Assembly (NCBI RefSeq): GCF_007748035.1
Contig: NZ_CP036278.1
Coordinates: 1,426,001 to 1,490,000 of the forward strand
Reading direction: 5' to 3'
Source: Aeoliella mucimassa
GTDB lineage: Bacteria > Planctomycetota > Planctomycetia > Pirellulales > Lacipirellulaceae
DNA length: 64,000 nt
The notes under the pieces are model-generated. The model was not told where the DNA came from, made no database searches, and saw only the letters and a program-made list of their open reading frames with translations. The position numbers and the translations under genes were made by a program. Position 1 is the stretch's first letter. Every line of letters begins with the position of its first letter. Below, in pieces: positions 1 through 8,103 of this stretch.

Positions 1-2
1 GA

Positions 3-44
3 CTTAAAGAAACACTGCCCGAGTGCGAAGTTATAGAACACTAA
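3..44 (+). CDS. C-terminal end of an upstream gene, possibly a leucine-rich-repeat protein (partial)
   Basis: The first 44 bases read in one frame as LKETLPECEVIEH followed by TAA. This resembles the last leucine-rich repeat of planctomycete LRR proteins, which often end in a ...LxxxLPxCxI... segment. Only 13 residues are visible because the gene begins before the window, so the family assignment is an inference. No other gene lies between here and 239. Confidence 0.35.
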   Translation, partial: LKETLPECEVIEH

Positions 45-238
45 AGCCTCGCAACCTATTTGTCGTTATGCGCTAGATTGTGGCGAATTTTTGTAGTGAA
101 GGCCGGTGCACCATGACTGGCATATAAAAGTGTCACGCTGATGGCGTAGAAATTGCACGACTACTCAAATTGCCTTGAAGTCCCCGTTGCAGAAAAGTAA
201 CTTGTCATGTTCTGGGAAAACAGTTTGTTCTTGGAGAA

Positions 239-613
239 ATGGGTCTCGTGAAATCGTTCCGCCTCGATAATGGTGTCATCGACAGTTGGCCAGCGATTCT
301 GTTTGCGCTCGGGGTGACTGCCTTTCTCGCATACCTGGGGTGGTTAGATGCCGTTTGGCGAGCGACGTTTATTCTATTTGGCGCGTCCTATTTCGGCTAT
401 GCAGCGCGGGGCTCTCTGACGAGTCGCCTACGTTCGAAGTACCCTAACGCTACGCATATCTGGTTGGTTTCAATTGGACTGACCAGTGCCAGTCTTGGAG
501 TGGTCACAAGAATGCTCTTTCCATCTCTTCAAGGCGGATTGACGGACTACGTATGGATCTCCATTTCCTTCTCTACCATTTTACTATTTGTCATGGCCTT
601 GTTGAACAATTAG
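239..613 (+). CDS. Small membrane protein, 3' end replaced by an insertion sequence
   Basis: A 124-residue protein with about four hydrophobic segments (roughly residues 17-36, 41-57, 73-93 and 104-121); I do not recognise the family. GGAG at 233-236 is close to the ATG, and a GTG at 248 is an alternative start with more usual spacing. The IS element begins at 595, inside codon 119, so the final residues (MALLNN) are read from the IS terminus. Joining base 594 to base 1639, which removes the IS and one 9-bp duplication, restores an open frame ending in IVNRRDPDVLN and a TAA at 1670-1672. The intact protein would have been 129 residues. All membrane segments survive, so the product may still fold. 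Function unknown. Confidence 0.6.
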   Translation: MGLVKSFRLDNGVIDSWPAILFALGVTAFLAYLGWLDAVWRATFILFGASYFGYAARGSLTSRLRSKYPNATHIWLVSIGLTSASLGVVTRMLFPSLQGGLTDYVWISISFSTILLFVMALLNN

Positions 614-1629
614 TCACAAACCTCCGTAAAAACTAACGTGGAATGGAACCACGTACCTTTTTTACGGAGATCGAACATGGCTACGAAAGAAAAACGAACC
701 TACAAAGTCACGAACTGGAAGGAGTATAACAAGTCGCTCATCGAGCGTGGAAACATCACTATTTGGTTTAGCGACGAGGCGTTGGAGAACTGGGAACATC
801 CTAACGACCAGACAAAAGTCGGTCGCCCTTTTGTCTTCAGCGATACGGCGATCGAGTGCTTGCTGACGATTCGCGAACTGCTGAAACTTCCCTATCGGCA
901 GACTGAGGGATTCGGCCGCTCGCTGGTGGCGATGTTGGGCGTCGAGGCAGCGATTCCCAATTATTCTTCGCTCGCCAAGCGAGCCAGCAAGCTGAATGTT
1001 TCGCTCGATATCGCTAACAAGAGGGGCGACATCGATATCGTGGTGGATAGCACCGGCATGAAAGTGTTTGGCGAGGGCGAATGGAAGATGCGGACGCATG
1101 GCAAGTCGAAGCGGCGGACATGGCGGAAGCTGCATTTGTCGGTGAATCCTGACACCCGCGAGATTGTGGCGGAGATTTTGACCGAGAACAGTTGCCACGA
1201 TGCCGATGCGGTTCCCGAAATGCTGGAGCAGGTGGAGCAGCCCGTAAAAAAGTTTCACGGCGACGGTAGTTACGACAAGTGGAAGGTTTATGAAGGGCTG
1301 GAATCCGAAGGCATTGAGCCGGTGATTCCGCCGCAGCACAACGCCAAGATCAAACAACATGGCAACTCTGCGGAGGAGCCTTTGCCCCGGGACGAGGCAA
1401 TTCGTCAGATTCGACGCAAGGGGCGTAGGAGTTGGAAAGAGGAAGTGGGCTATCATCGTAGAAGCTTGGCGGAAACGACCATGTACCGAGTGAAACAAAG
1501 CTTTGGGAGCCATCTCAAAAACCGAGTATTCGAAAACCAACAAACGGAAGCCCGCTTGCGCTGTAAAATCATCAATCAATTCACCCAACTCGGGCTTCCA
1601 CAGTTCGAGTGGAGTTAGTCAACAAGGCC
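595..1629 (+). mobile_element. IS5-family insertion sequence, IS903 group, copy 1
   Basis: The 1035-bp element starts GGCCTTGTTGA and ends with the inverse TCAACAAGGCC. It is flanked by a perfect 9-bp direct duplication ATTTGTCAT (586-594 and 1630-1638). A length near 1 kb, ends like GGCTTTGTTGA and 9-bp duplications are typical of the IS903 group within IS5. It carries one transposase gene, and a second copy lies at 6971-8005. The perfect ends and duplication point to a recent insertion. Confidence 0.95.
677..1618 (+). CDS. IS5-family (IS903-group) DDE transposase
   Basis: A 313-residue transposase, close to the ~307 residues usual for IS903. The ATG at 677 is preceded by GGAGA at 666-670; an in-frame ATG at 638 lies upstream without such a site. 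DDE features are visible: an aspartate in VVDSTGMKVFGEGEW, a second in FHGDGSYDKW, and the Y-(2)-R-(3)-E signature in YHRRSLAETTMYRVKQ. The frame is intact and the gene fills the element, so the protein is probably active. It would cut and join the GGCCTTGTTGA ends. Confidence 0.95.
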   Translation: MATKEKRTYKVTNWKEYNKSLIERGNITIWFSDEALENWEHPNDQTKVGRPFVFSDTAIECLLTIRELLKLPYRQTEGFGRSLVAMLGVEAAIPNYSSLAKRASKLNVSLDIANKRGDIDIVVDSTGMKVFGEGEWKMRTHGKSKRRTWRKLHLSVNPDTREIVAEILTENSCHDADAVPEMLEQVEQPVKKFHGDGSYDKWKVYEGLESEGIEPVIPPQHNAKIKQHGNSAEEPLPRDEAIRQIRRKGRRSWKEEVGYHRRSLAETTMYRVKQSFGSHLKNRVFENQQTEARLRCKIINQFTQLGLPQFEWS

Positions 1630-1638
1630 ATTTGTCAT

Positions 1639-2174
1639 TGTTAATCGTCGCGATCCCGACGTGCTCAATTAAGGACACGGAATGCCGCTGACAAGTCTCA
1701 ATGGCCCGAACAGGAGTCATAGTTCTACGCCAGTTATCTCGGTTAGCTAGCAGGCTCCAAGCCCTCCCCAAACGACTCCAGAATTCTCCCCAGTTTCTTG
1801 TAGTAATTGGCCACCTGGTGTGCATTAATGAACAGTACACTCTCTTGTGATGGGTGCGTCGATCTTTGACAACTCGAACCTCAAGGCAGCACTTGGGCTA
1901 CGCAGTGCTCCGGACCGTGAGTCGCCTGGGCACTCAGCGGGCAAATGTCCCCAATTGCCCCCACTCAGCAGCGGGGTGGGGCGAAACTCCCTGCGGGCGT
2001 TTTTCGGCAACGTGAAAATGTGCCGGGAAACCAAGGCGAAACGCGAAGTCGGCGGGCTCGGAGTAGAGACAATAAAGCCCCCACGAATCGATTTCCGGGG
2101 TTTGGGGGCAAAACGATTCGCCTGCCACCCGCGTTGAATCGATGCGTGCCCGCTCTCGCGATGCAAGCGCGAAG
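1639..2174. other. Non-coding stretch with no convincing gene
   Basis: Bases 1639-1672 are the displaced last codons of the membrane-protein gene broken by the IS. The rest, up to the stop codon of the ABC permease gene, holds several overlapping open frames but none with a ribosome site, a recognisable domain or a coherent composition. I see no terminator or RNA gene in it. Confidence 0.4.
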
Positions 2175-3812
2175 CTAATCGGCAATTCGCCAGCGGGCCT
2201 GGAACATCCACACGATCAGCACCAGCAGGGCCAGGTTGTATAGCACGGTCGCGCCGACATAGGCGTAGAAGAGGTCGAGGTCGGCCCACACGGCCGCGAC
2301 TTCCTGGGCGTCGAGCATGTCTTGCTCGAACTCCAGCGGCAATGCAAACGCCGCGGCGAACGGGCTGGCCGCGCTGGTCAGCCGCACGACTTGGGCCCCC
2401 TCGGTGCCGGCAAAGAACGTGTCGGAAAAATAGCGGGCAGCGAGCGGGGCGATGAACAGCGTGATCAGCACGATGTAGCTGGCCATCAAGCTCTGCGAAG
2501 TCTTGGAAAACACCGTGGAGCAAAACAGCGCGGTCAGCGCGGTCGTGATGCAACTCAAGGCGAAAATCAAAAAGTACCCGGCCATCGTGCCGAGGTTTTC
2601 CCAGTAACCGACCGGCATTAAGCAAGCCAGCAGCACCGGCCACATCAGAAAGCAGGTCAGCACGCTCGACACCCGCAGGCCGGAGAGCAATTTACCCCAC
2701 AGCATTTGCCAGGGGGTGATCAAGGTCACCAACAGCAGGTCGAGCGTTTCGCGCTCGCGTTCGTTGCACACGCTGCCGGCCGAGAAGACCGGCCCGACCA
2801 GCACGTTGAACAACAACACGTAACAAATGTACCAAGGAGCATAACGCGGAAAAATGTACAAGCAAACCGCCATGATCGGCAGCGCCAGGAACATCGAAAT
2901 CTGAATCACCAGCCGTAGCATGAGGGTGCCTTGGCTGAAGATCTCGCTGCGCATTTCCTTGTCGTAGATCGGGTTCATCCCATCTTCGAGCAGCGTGGTT
3001 CGCTTGGGAGGAGCAAACAGCCGATCGGGGAACTCGTCGCGCTTGATGTAGAGGCCCACCGACTCGCGAGCTTCGTTGTCGAGGTCGACCACGTCCTTGC
3101 CGCCGGAGCCGAAGTCGGCCGGGTACATCAAACGACGTTGCGTAGCAAACCAGAACACCGAGGAGAGCAACAAGCAAATGGCCGGCGCGAAGACGATGCC
3201 GAACATCAAGCGAGCCGAGCCGAGGGTGCCGAGCGAGTTCCAAATCAACACGCCGACCAGTGCCAGCGGAAGGATCATCAAATAACTCACCAGCAGCGAC
3301 GCCGAAGTGCGACTGAAGAAGCTACTCGCCCACAAACAAATCGTACCCGACAGAACCACCGACGAAATCATGGCCATGTAGGCCGAGAACACCTCGTAAG
3401 GCGAAACCCCACCAAGCGGCAAGCAGAGCATCACGATCGGCAACGAGCAAAGCATCAGGATAGCGAGATGGCAGAGCGAAGCAAGCAACTTACCCAGCAC
3501 GATCGCACTCGGCTTCAGCGGGCTGGCGAGCAGCATCTCGTAGCTCTGCCGTTCCTTCTCGCCGGTGATGGCTCCCGCAGCAAAGCTGGGAGTCATCAGC
3601 GAAGCGATGATGTACTGCCCGAAGAAGAACAGATTGACCAACCGCTTGGCCTCTTCAGGTTGAGCAAAATCCAACACCGCCGACTGCGGCCAAGCCAGAT
3701 AAACCACCCCACCCAACAAAGCCACGTAAGCAAACAACAACACAAACGCCCGAAACAATCGCAGATTGCTCAGGAGCTCGTACTGGAGGACAGGATTTTG
3801 AGTGAGGTACAT
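2175..3812 (-). CDS. ABC-2 type transporter permease with two homologous halves
   Basis: A 545-residue integral membrane protein of the ABC-2 permease class, with about twelve hydrophobic segments. It looks like an internal duplication. Around residue 85 the first half has GEKERQSYEMLLASPL followed by a GKLLASL segment, and around residue 350 the second half has NERERETLDLLLVTLI followed by GKLLSGL. This [G/N]E(K/R)ER...LL.[ST] motif is the cytoplasmic signature of ABC-2 permeases such as gliding-motility or NatB-like exporters. A soluble linker of about 50 residues separates the halves. No ATP-binding subunit is encoded beside it, so its partner must lie elsewhere. Substrate unknown. Confidence 0.85.
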   Translation of the reverse strand: MYLTQNPVLQYELLSNLRLFRAFVLLFAYVALLGGVVYLAWPQSAVLDFAQPEEAKRLVNLFFFGQYIIASLMTPSFAAGAITGEKERQSYEMLLASPLKPSAIVLGKLLASLCHLAILMLCSLPIVMLCLPLGGVSPYEVFSAYMAMISSVVLSGTICLWASSFFSRTSASLLVSYLMILPLALVGVLIWNSLGTLGSARLMFGIVFAPAICLLLSSVFWFATQRRLMYPADFGSGGKDVVDLDNEARESVGLYIKRDEFPDRLFAPPKRTTLLEDGMNPIYDKEMRSEIFSQGTLMLRLVIQISMFLALPIMAVCLYIFPRYAPWYICYVLLFNVLVGPVFSAGSVCNERERETLDLLLVTLITPWQMLWGKLLSGLRVSSVLTCFLMWPVLLACLMPVGYWENLGTMAGYFLIFALSCITTALTALFCSTVFSKTSQSLMASYIVLITLFIAPLAARYFSDTFFAGTEGAQVVRLTSAASPFAAAFALPLEFEQDMLDAQEVAAVWADLDLFYAYVGATVLYNLALLVLIVWMFQARWRIAD

Positions 3813-3821
3813 AACGAAGTC

Positions 3822-3862
3822 AGTTGGAGGTTGGACGTTGGGCGTTTGGAGTTATTCGTTGG
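3822..3862. repeat. Left arm of an imperfect inverted repeat flanking the four-helix-bundle gene
   Basis: A run of GTTGGAGGTTGGACGTTGG type lies between the start of the ABC permease gene and the stop of the four-helix-bundle gene, overlapping its last codons. It is the approximate reverse complement of the CCAACTCCCAACTTCCAACC-type run at 4256-4294 on the other side of that gene. Both are low-complexity tandem CCAAC-like units. Confidence 0.5.
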
Positions 3863-4238
3863 CAGATCCAGAGTTGTGGTTGTCGCGGCCTCGATTAGAA
3901 CGAATCAAACCATGGAGCATTCTGGAAGTGGTATCGCATTTTTCCAGGACGCTTGTAAGTTCGTTGCTGTTGCCAAACCCGAGTCCTTGGGAAATCGTAA
4001 TCTGCGTTTCCAACTCAGCGACGGAGCCGAGAGCGTATCCACAGAAGCGAATCATCTCGGGTGTGGAATTTCGGCCATGCCCTTCGGCAATGTTCGAAGG
4101 AATCGACACAGCGGCTCGTCGCATCTGGCTGATAAGGCCAAACCTTTCATCGTTGGGGAACGATCGTGTAGCTCCATAGACATCGATGGCCAACTCGGTG
4201 CCGAGCTGCCAAACCTTCAGTTCGCGAAAACTTGCCAT
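3852..4238 (-). CDS. Four-helix-bundle protein, 23S rRNA intervening-sequence (IVP) family
   Basis: A 128-residue protein matching the IVP/four-helix-bundle family (TIGR02436-like). It has an N-terminal FRELKVWQLGTELAIDVY helix, the central QMRRAAVSIPSNIAEGHGR motif that defines the family, and FCGYALGSVAELETQI later. The family was first seen inside intervening sequences of 23S rRNA genes but is commonly found elsewhere in chromosomes, and its function is unknown. Here it sits alone between the ABC permease gene and argG, bracketed by inverted low-complexity repeats, which suggests insertion as a cassette. Confidence 0.9.
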   Translation of the reverse strand: MASFRELKVWQLGTELAIDVYGATRSFPNDERFGLISQMRRAAVSIPSNIAEGHGRNSTPEMIRFCGYALGSVAELETQITISQGLGFGNSNELTSVLEKCDTTSRMLHGLIRSNRGRDNHNSGSANE

Positions 4239-4255
4239 GGATTCCCCCCAGGCTT

Positions 4256-4294
4256 ACCTTCCAACTCCCAACTTCCAACCTCCAACACCCAACT
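4256..4294. repeat. Right arm of the inverted repeat flanking the four-helix-bundle gene
   Basis: A tandem-like CCAAC run (CCAACTCCCAACTTCCAACC and onward) lies directly between the four-helix-bundle gene start and the argG stop codon, touching the latter. It is roughly complementary to 3822-3862. Confidence 0.5.
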
Positions 4295-5507
4295 AATACG
4301 CCCGCGGGTGGACTTTGCCCATCACTCGGCTTGGCAGGCCTTGGATGCGGAGGAAGCCTTCGGCGTCGGTTTGGTCGTAGCTGCCGCCGCCTTCCATGCT
4401 GGCGACTTCGGCGTCGTACAGGCTGTTGGGGCTGGTGCGGCCATGGACCTCGATGTTGCCTTTGTACAGGCCCAGGGTGACTTCGCCGGTGACTGGTTTC
4501 TGGGCTTCCTTGATGAACGCCATGAGGGCATCCATCTTCGGCACGAACCAGAATCCGTAATACACCATCTCGGCCACTTCGGGGGCCATGCGGTCGCGAA
4601 GGTGAATCAGGTCGCGGTCGAGGGTCAGTTGTTCCATTTGCAGGTGGGCAGCGTACAGGGCGGTCATACCAGGGGCCTCGTACACGCCACGACTCTTCAT
4701 GCCGACGAAGCGGTTTTCGATGATGTCGATCCGTCCGACGCCATTGCGGCCGGCGATGTCGTTCATCGTCTTTACTACTTCCAAGGCACTGAGCTTCTTG
4801 CCGTTGACCGAAACCGGTACGCCCGACTCGAAGCCGATGGTTACTTCTTCGGTGGTGTCGGGCGCATCTTGGGGAGAAACTCCCATGCCAAAGTCGACGA
4901 TCGACACGCCGTTGACCGCGGGGTCTTCGAGCATGCCTGCTTCGTAGCTAATGTGCAGGCAGTTTTCGTCGCTACTGTAAGGCTTGGCCTTCGAAGCCTT
5001 GACGGGAATTCCCTTCGACTCGCAGTACTCGATCATCTCGGTACGGCCGGGGAACAGCTTGCGGAACTTCTCCATCCGCCAGGGGGCGATGATCTTGATA
5101 TCGGGGTCCAGGGCCTCGGCTGCCAGCTGGAAGCGGCACTGATCGTTCCCCTTGCCGGTGGCTCCGTGGGCGTAGGCAACCGCACCGACTTCGCGGGCGA
5201 CTTGCAGGATGGCCTTGGAGATCAGCGGGCGGGCGATCGAAGTACCCAGCAGGTAAATGCCTTCGTACTTGGCCTGCCATTGCATGACCGGGAACGCGTA
5301 GTCGCGGCAAAGTTCCTCTTGCACGTCGAGGATACGAGCCGAGGCGGCCCCGTTGTTGTTGGCCTTTTCGATCATCGCATCGCGATCTTCGCCCGGTTGG
5401 CCGAGGTCGACGTACACGCAGTGCACTTCGTACCCCTCGTCCTGCAACCAGCCCAAAATGACCGAAGTATCCAATCCACCCGAATACGCAAGCACGCAAC
5501 TAGCCAT
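4293..5507 (-). CDS. argG: Argininosuccinate synthase
   Basis: A 404-residue cytoplasmic enzyme joining citrulline and aspartate with ATP to argininosuccinate, the penultimate step of arginine synthesis. The PP-loop ATP-binding motif AYSGGLDTSVILGWL lies at residues 7-21, as in the family. Further conserved stretches include AHGATGKGNDQCRF and EIEYCESKG-like segments. The ATG at 5507 gives the usual N-terminus MASCVLAYSGG; an upstream in-frame extension would add 16 atypical residues. No other arginine gene is adjacent. Being between two IS copies in direct orientation, it could be lost by recombination between them. Confidence 0.97.
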   Translation of the reverse strand: MASCVLAYSGGLDTSVILGWLQDEGYEVHCVYVDLGQPGEDRDAMIEKANNNGAASARILDVQEELCRDYAFPVMQWQAKYEGIYLLGTSIARPLISKAILQVAREVGAVAYAHGATGKGNDQCRFQLAAEALDPDIKIIAPWRMEKFRKLFPGRTEMIEYCESKGIPVKASKAKPYSSDENCLHISYEAGMLEDPAVNGVSIVDFGMGVSPQDAPDTTEEVTIGFESGVPVSVNGKKLSALEVVKTMNDIAGRNGVGRIDIIENRFVGMKSRGVYEAPGMTALYAAHLQMEQLTLDRDLIHLRDRMAPEVAEMVYYGFWFVPKMDALMAFIKEAQKPVTGEVTLGLYKGNIEVHGRTSPNSLYDAEVASMEGGGSYDQTDAEGFLRIQGLPSRVMGKVHPRAY

Positions 5508-5761
5508 AAGATTCGAATCCCAATAAACGACAGGAAGCCAGAAAAGCCGCAGCAAACGCGCGACAATCAGCCCTCGATTGTGGTTGTCTACTCCCTAATA
5601 AGCAAGCGGCGAGCCCCCCGGAAGTGGAGAAGAAACCGCAGGAATTCGGGGATTGCACGCCCCCCGCCGGGCAAAGCAACGCGAAGCCGCTCCCCCAGGC
5701 AGGCGACAGCCCGCCGACCTTGCCGATCCGATTCGGCTTTGGTAGGCTAACGAGCTTGAAA

Positions 5762-5836
5762 CGGGCTGTAGCTCAGCTTGGCTAGAGCGCTGCGTTCGGG
5801 ACGCAGAGGTCGGAGGTTCAAATCCTCTCAGCCCGA
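5762..5836 (+). tRNA. tRNA-Pro (anticodon CGG)
   Basis: A full cloverleaf is visible. The acceptor stem pairs CGGGCTG with CAGCCCG, the D-arm pairs GCTC with GAGC, and the anticodon stem CTGCG/CGCAG closes a TTCGGGA loop giving anticodon CGG. The T-arm is GGAGG-TTCAAAT-CCTCT, and the discriminator base is A. The C1-G72 pair is typical of bacterial tRNA-Pro. CCA is not encoded. Nothing else recognisable lies in the flanking gaps. Confidence 0.95.
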
Positions 5837-6052
5837 TTCTCTCTAAGTCTTTTGCTGACAAGCCCTTCGAGGTTACCTGCTGGTGGTCGGCAGTGCAGCT
5901 TGCTCCTTTGCTGCTTCCAGCGTTTTTCTCACTCTCCACCAACTTTCATGATGGAGGTAGGTCGCTGGTTCCAGTTAGTCCTCAACGCCATAGTTCCGGA
6001 ACCCGTGCAGGCCAACGAAAGTGGAACGTGCAGGCATCGTGGCATCCATAGA

Positions 6053-6856
6053 CTACTCGCCTGAATCTAAGGTATCCACTGCTAAAGGGCTCACGCGGGC
6101 GTTACGAAACGCCACTGCGCCATGGTCGGTTTGCAGGAAAAGCGGCGCCTCGGCGATCTCGGGGAGAGGGTCTTGGGCGTTGCCGGTGGGGGAGGAAAGT
6201 TCAACGTCTTGCTGGACAATCACCCCGTTCAATTTCACCGAATCGAAGCGGGCGTTCTGGACCTTTTTACCGTCGGCAGAGAAGCGTGGAGCACGAAACA
6301 CGATATCCAGCGATTGCCATTCTCCAGCAGGTTTGGCGGCATTGGCGCGAGGTGGGACCCCCTCGTCGATGTAGTTGAGACCTTTTCCATTCTTGCGGTA
6401 TACCCAATGGGGATAGACTCCACCGCAGTGTTTGGCCGTAGGGTTCTCGATGTTATGGCTGTCGTAGAGTTGGATTTCGTAGCGAGATTGTAGTTTGACG
6501 CCGGAGTTCGAGCCTTTGCCCATCATAAACTCGACGTGAACCTCGCAGTCACCAAAGCTTTGCTTCGTGTAGAGATTGCCGCTTTCTTTTTTTGCGGCGG
6601 TTAGAACACCGCTGCCTGGTGTGGTGATGAGATACTTCCCGTCAGGTGCAATGCGAGCGTCGCCGCATTGCACCAGTGACTCATTCACTTCTTCAAAGCC
6701 GATTAGACCTTGCGAGCCGATGAGGATGACCTCGCTATCATCGGTGAGTGGCTTTGTGGTTGATGAAGTGCTGGGCTGACCTCGCTCTTCGCCTTGTGCC
6801 ACGATGACAAGAGCAAGCGATAGGAGAAACGCAATCGTAGTCTTTAGTGGCATCAT
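6053..6856 (-). CDS. DUF1080 (3-keto-disaccharide hydrolase family) secreted protein
   Basis: A 267-residue exported protein with a signal peptide (MMPLKTTIAFLLSLALVIVA, cleavage near residues 21-23) and one DUF1080 domain over about residues 40-255. DUF1080 proteins have a concanavalin-like fold and are abundant in planctomycetes; some hydrolyse 3-keto-glycosides. Family landmarks are FGDCEVHVEFMMGKGSNSGV and LYDS..., then the C-terminal RNARVSPL. The start is taken at the tandem ATGs at 6856/6853. The longer frame reaching 6985 begins inside the IS terminus and would add an implausible N-terminus. The IS insertion lies 114 bp upstream and may have displaced its promoter. The next upstream gene in the same direction is a SASA esterase. 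Confidence 0.88.
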   Translation of the reverse strand: MMPLKTTIAFLLSLALVIVAQGEERGQPSTSSTTKPLTDDSEVILIGSQGLIGFEEVNESLVQCGDARIAPDGKYLITTPGSGVLTAAKKESGNLYTKQSFGDCEVHVEFMMGKGSNSGVKLQSRYEIQLYDSHNIENPTAKHCGGVYPHWVYRKNGKGLNYIDEGVPPRANAAKPAGEWQSLDIVFRAPRFSADGKKVQNARFDSVKLNGVIVQQDVELSSPTGNAQDPLPEIAEAPLFLQTDHGAVAFRNARVSPLAVDTLDSGE

Positions 6857-6970
6857 TGTAATGTTTGATTTCAGGCGAGGGTGTGCCTCTAACCGAACCT
6901 GTGAGTGGATATGAGAGAGCATCGGGAAGATGAAACAGATGGAATCGTCATGAAACGGATAATCAAGGAG

Positions 6971-8005
6971 GGCCTTGTTGAACAATTAGTCACAAACCTC
7001 CGTAAAAACTAACGTGGAATGGAACCACGTACCTTTTTTACGGAGATCGAACATGGCTACGAAAGAAAAACGAACCTACAAAGTCACGAACTGGAAGGAG
7101 TATAACAAGTCGCTCATCGAGCGTGGAAACATCACTATTTGGTTTAGCGACGAGGCGTTGGAGAACTGGGAACATCCTAACGACCAGACAAAAGTCGGTC
7201 GCCCTTTTGTCTTCAGCGATACGGCGATCGAGTGCTTGCTGACGATTCGCGAACTGCTGAAACTTCCCTATCGGCAGACTGAGGGATTCGGCCGCTCGCT
7301 GGTGGCGATGTTGGGCGTCGAGGCAGCGATTCCCAATTATTCTTCGCTCGCCAAGCGAGCCAGCAAGCTGAATGTTTCGCTCGATATCGCTAACAAGAGG
7401 GGCGACATCGATATCGTGGTGGATAGCACCGGCATGAAAGTGTTTGGCGAGGGCGAATGGAAGATGCGGACGCATGGCAAGTCGAAGCGGCGGACATGGC
7501 GGAAGCTGCATTTGTCGGTGAATCCTGACACCCGCGAGATTGTGGCGGAGATTTTGACCGAGAACAGTTGCCACGATGCCGATGCGGTTCCCGAAATGCT
7601 GGAGCAGGTGGAGCAGCCCGTAAAAAAGTTTCACGGCGACGGTAGTTACGACAAGTGGAAGGTTTATGAAGGGCTGGAATCCGAAGGCATTGAGCCGGTG
7701 ATTCCGCCGCAGCACAACGCCAAGATCAAACAACATGGCAACTCTGCGGAGGAGCCTTTGCCCCGGGACGAGGCAATTCGTCAGATTCGACGCAAGGGGC
7801 GTAGGAGTTGGAAAGAGGAAGTGGGCTATCATCGTAGAAGCTTGGCGGAAACGACCATGTACCGAGTGAAACAAAGCTTTGGGAGCCATCTCAAAAACCG
7901 AGTATTCGAAAACCAACAAACGGAAGCCCGCTTGCGCTGTAAAATCATCAATCAATTCACCCAACTCGGGCTTCCACAGTTCGAGTGGAGTTAGTCAACA
8001 AGGCC
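6971..8005 (+). mobile_element. IS5-family insertion sequence, IS903 group, copy 2
   Basis: A 1035-bp element with the same ends and transposase as 595-1629. It is flanked by a different perfect 9-bp duplication, ATCAAGGAG (6962-6970 and 8006-8014). The translated transposases of the two copies are identical, so transposition was recent. It interrupts the gap between the SASA esterase gene and the DUF1080 gene. Confidence 0.95.
7053..7994 (+). CDS. IS5-family (IS903-group) DDE transposase, copy 2
   Basis: A 313-residue protein identical to the transposase at 677-1618. It has the same GGAGA ribosome site (7042-7046) upstream of the ATG at 7053, and the same DDE residues and Y-(2)-R-(3)-E motif. 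It reads opposite to the neighbouring DUF1080 and esterase genes. Confidence 0.95.
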   Translation: MATKEKRTYKVTNWKEYNKSLIERGNITIWFSDEALENWEHPNDQTKVGRPFVFSDTAIECLLTIRELLKLPYRQTEGFGRSLVAMLGVEAAIPNYSSLAKRASKLNVSLDIANKRGDIDIVVDSTGMKVFGEGEWKMRTHGKSKRRTWRKLHLSVNPDTREIVAEILTENSCHDADAVPEMLEQVEQPVKKFHGDGSYDKWKVYEGLESEGIEPVIPPQHNAKIKQHGNSAEEPLPRDEAIRQIRRKGRRSWKEEVGYHRRSLAETTMYRVKQSFGSHLKNRVFENQQTEARLRCKIINQFTQLGLPQFEWS

Positions 8006-8103
8006 ATCAAGGAGTATGAATTGCACATCACTGCTCTACCACCGCTCAGTCTCGAACAAGCTAACAGAGCAATGAGTGCAGCTCTAAGACTCTGTGCGTC
8101 AAC

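Noticed and set aside
662-1588. Long reverse-strand open frame inside the IS (and its twin at 7038-7964)
   Set aside because: It is fully antisense to the transposase, has no ribosome site and no recognisable domain. It is a composition shadow of the real gene.
1745-1835. Short reverse-strand protein-like stretch (HQVANYYKKLGRILESFGEG)
   Set aside because: No start codon with ribosome site and under 45 codons; could be a gene remnant but not enough to annotate.
2931-5750. A 939-codon open frame on the plus strand across the ABC permease, four-helix-bundle and argG genes
   Set aside because: It is antisense to three convincing genes; the translation is rich in His/Arg/Gln without domains.
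5595-5942. Reverse-strand open frame across the tRNA
   Set aside because: It runs antisense through tRNA-Pro; such frames contain the familiar tRNA-antisense peptide (GLRGFEPPTSAS) and are artefacts.
1630-6970. Composite transposon made of the two IS copies
   Set aside because: Each copy has its own different 9-bp target duplication, so the interior was not carried in by a joint transposition.
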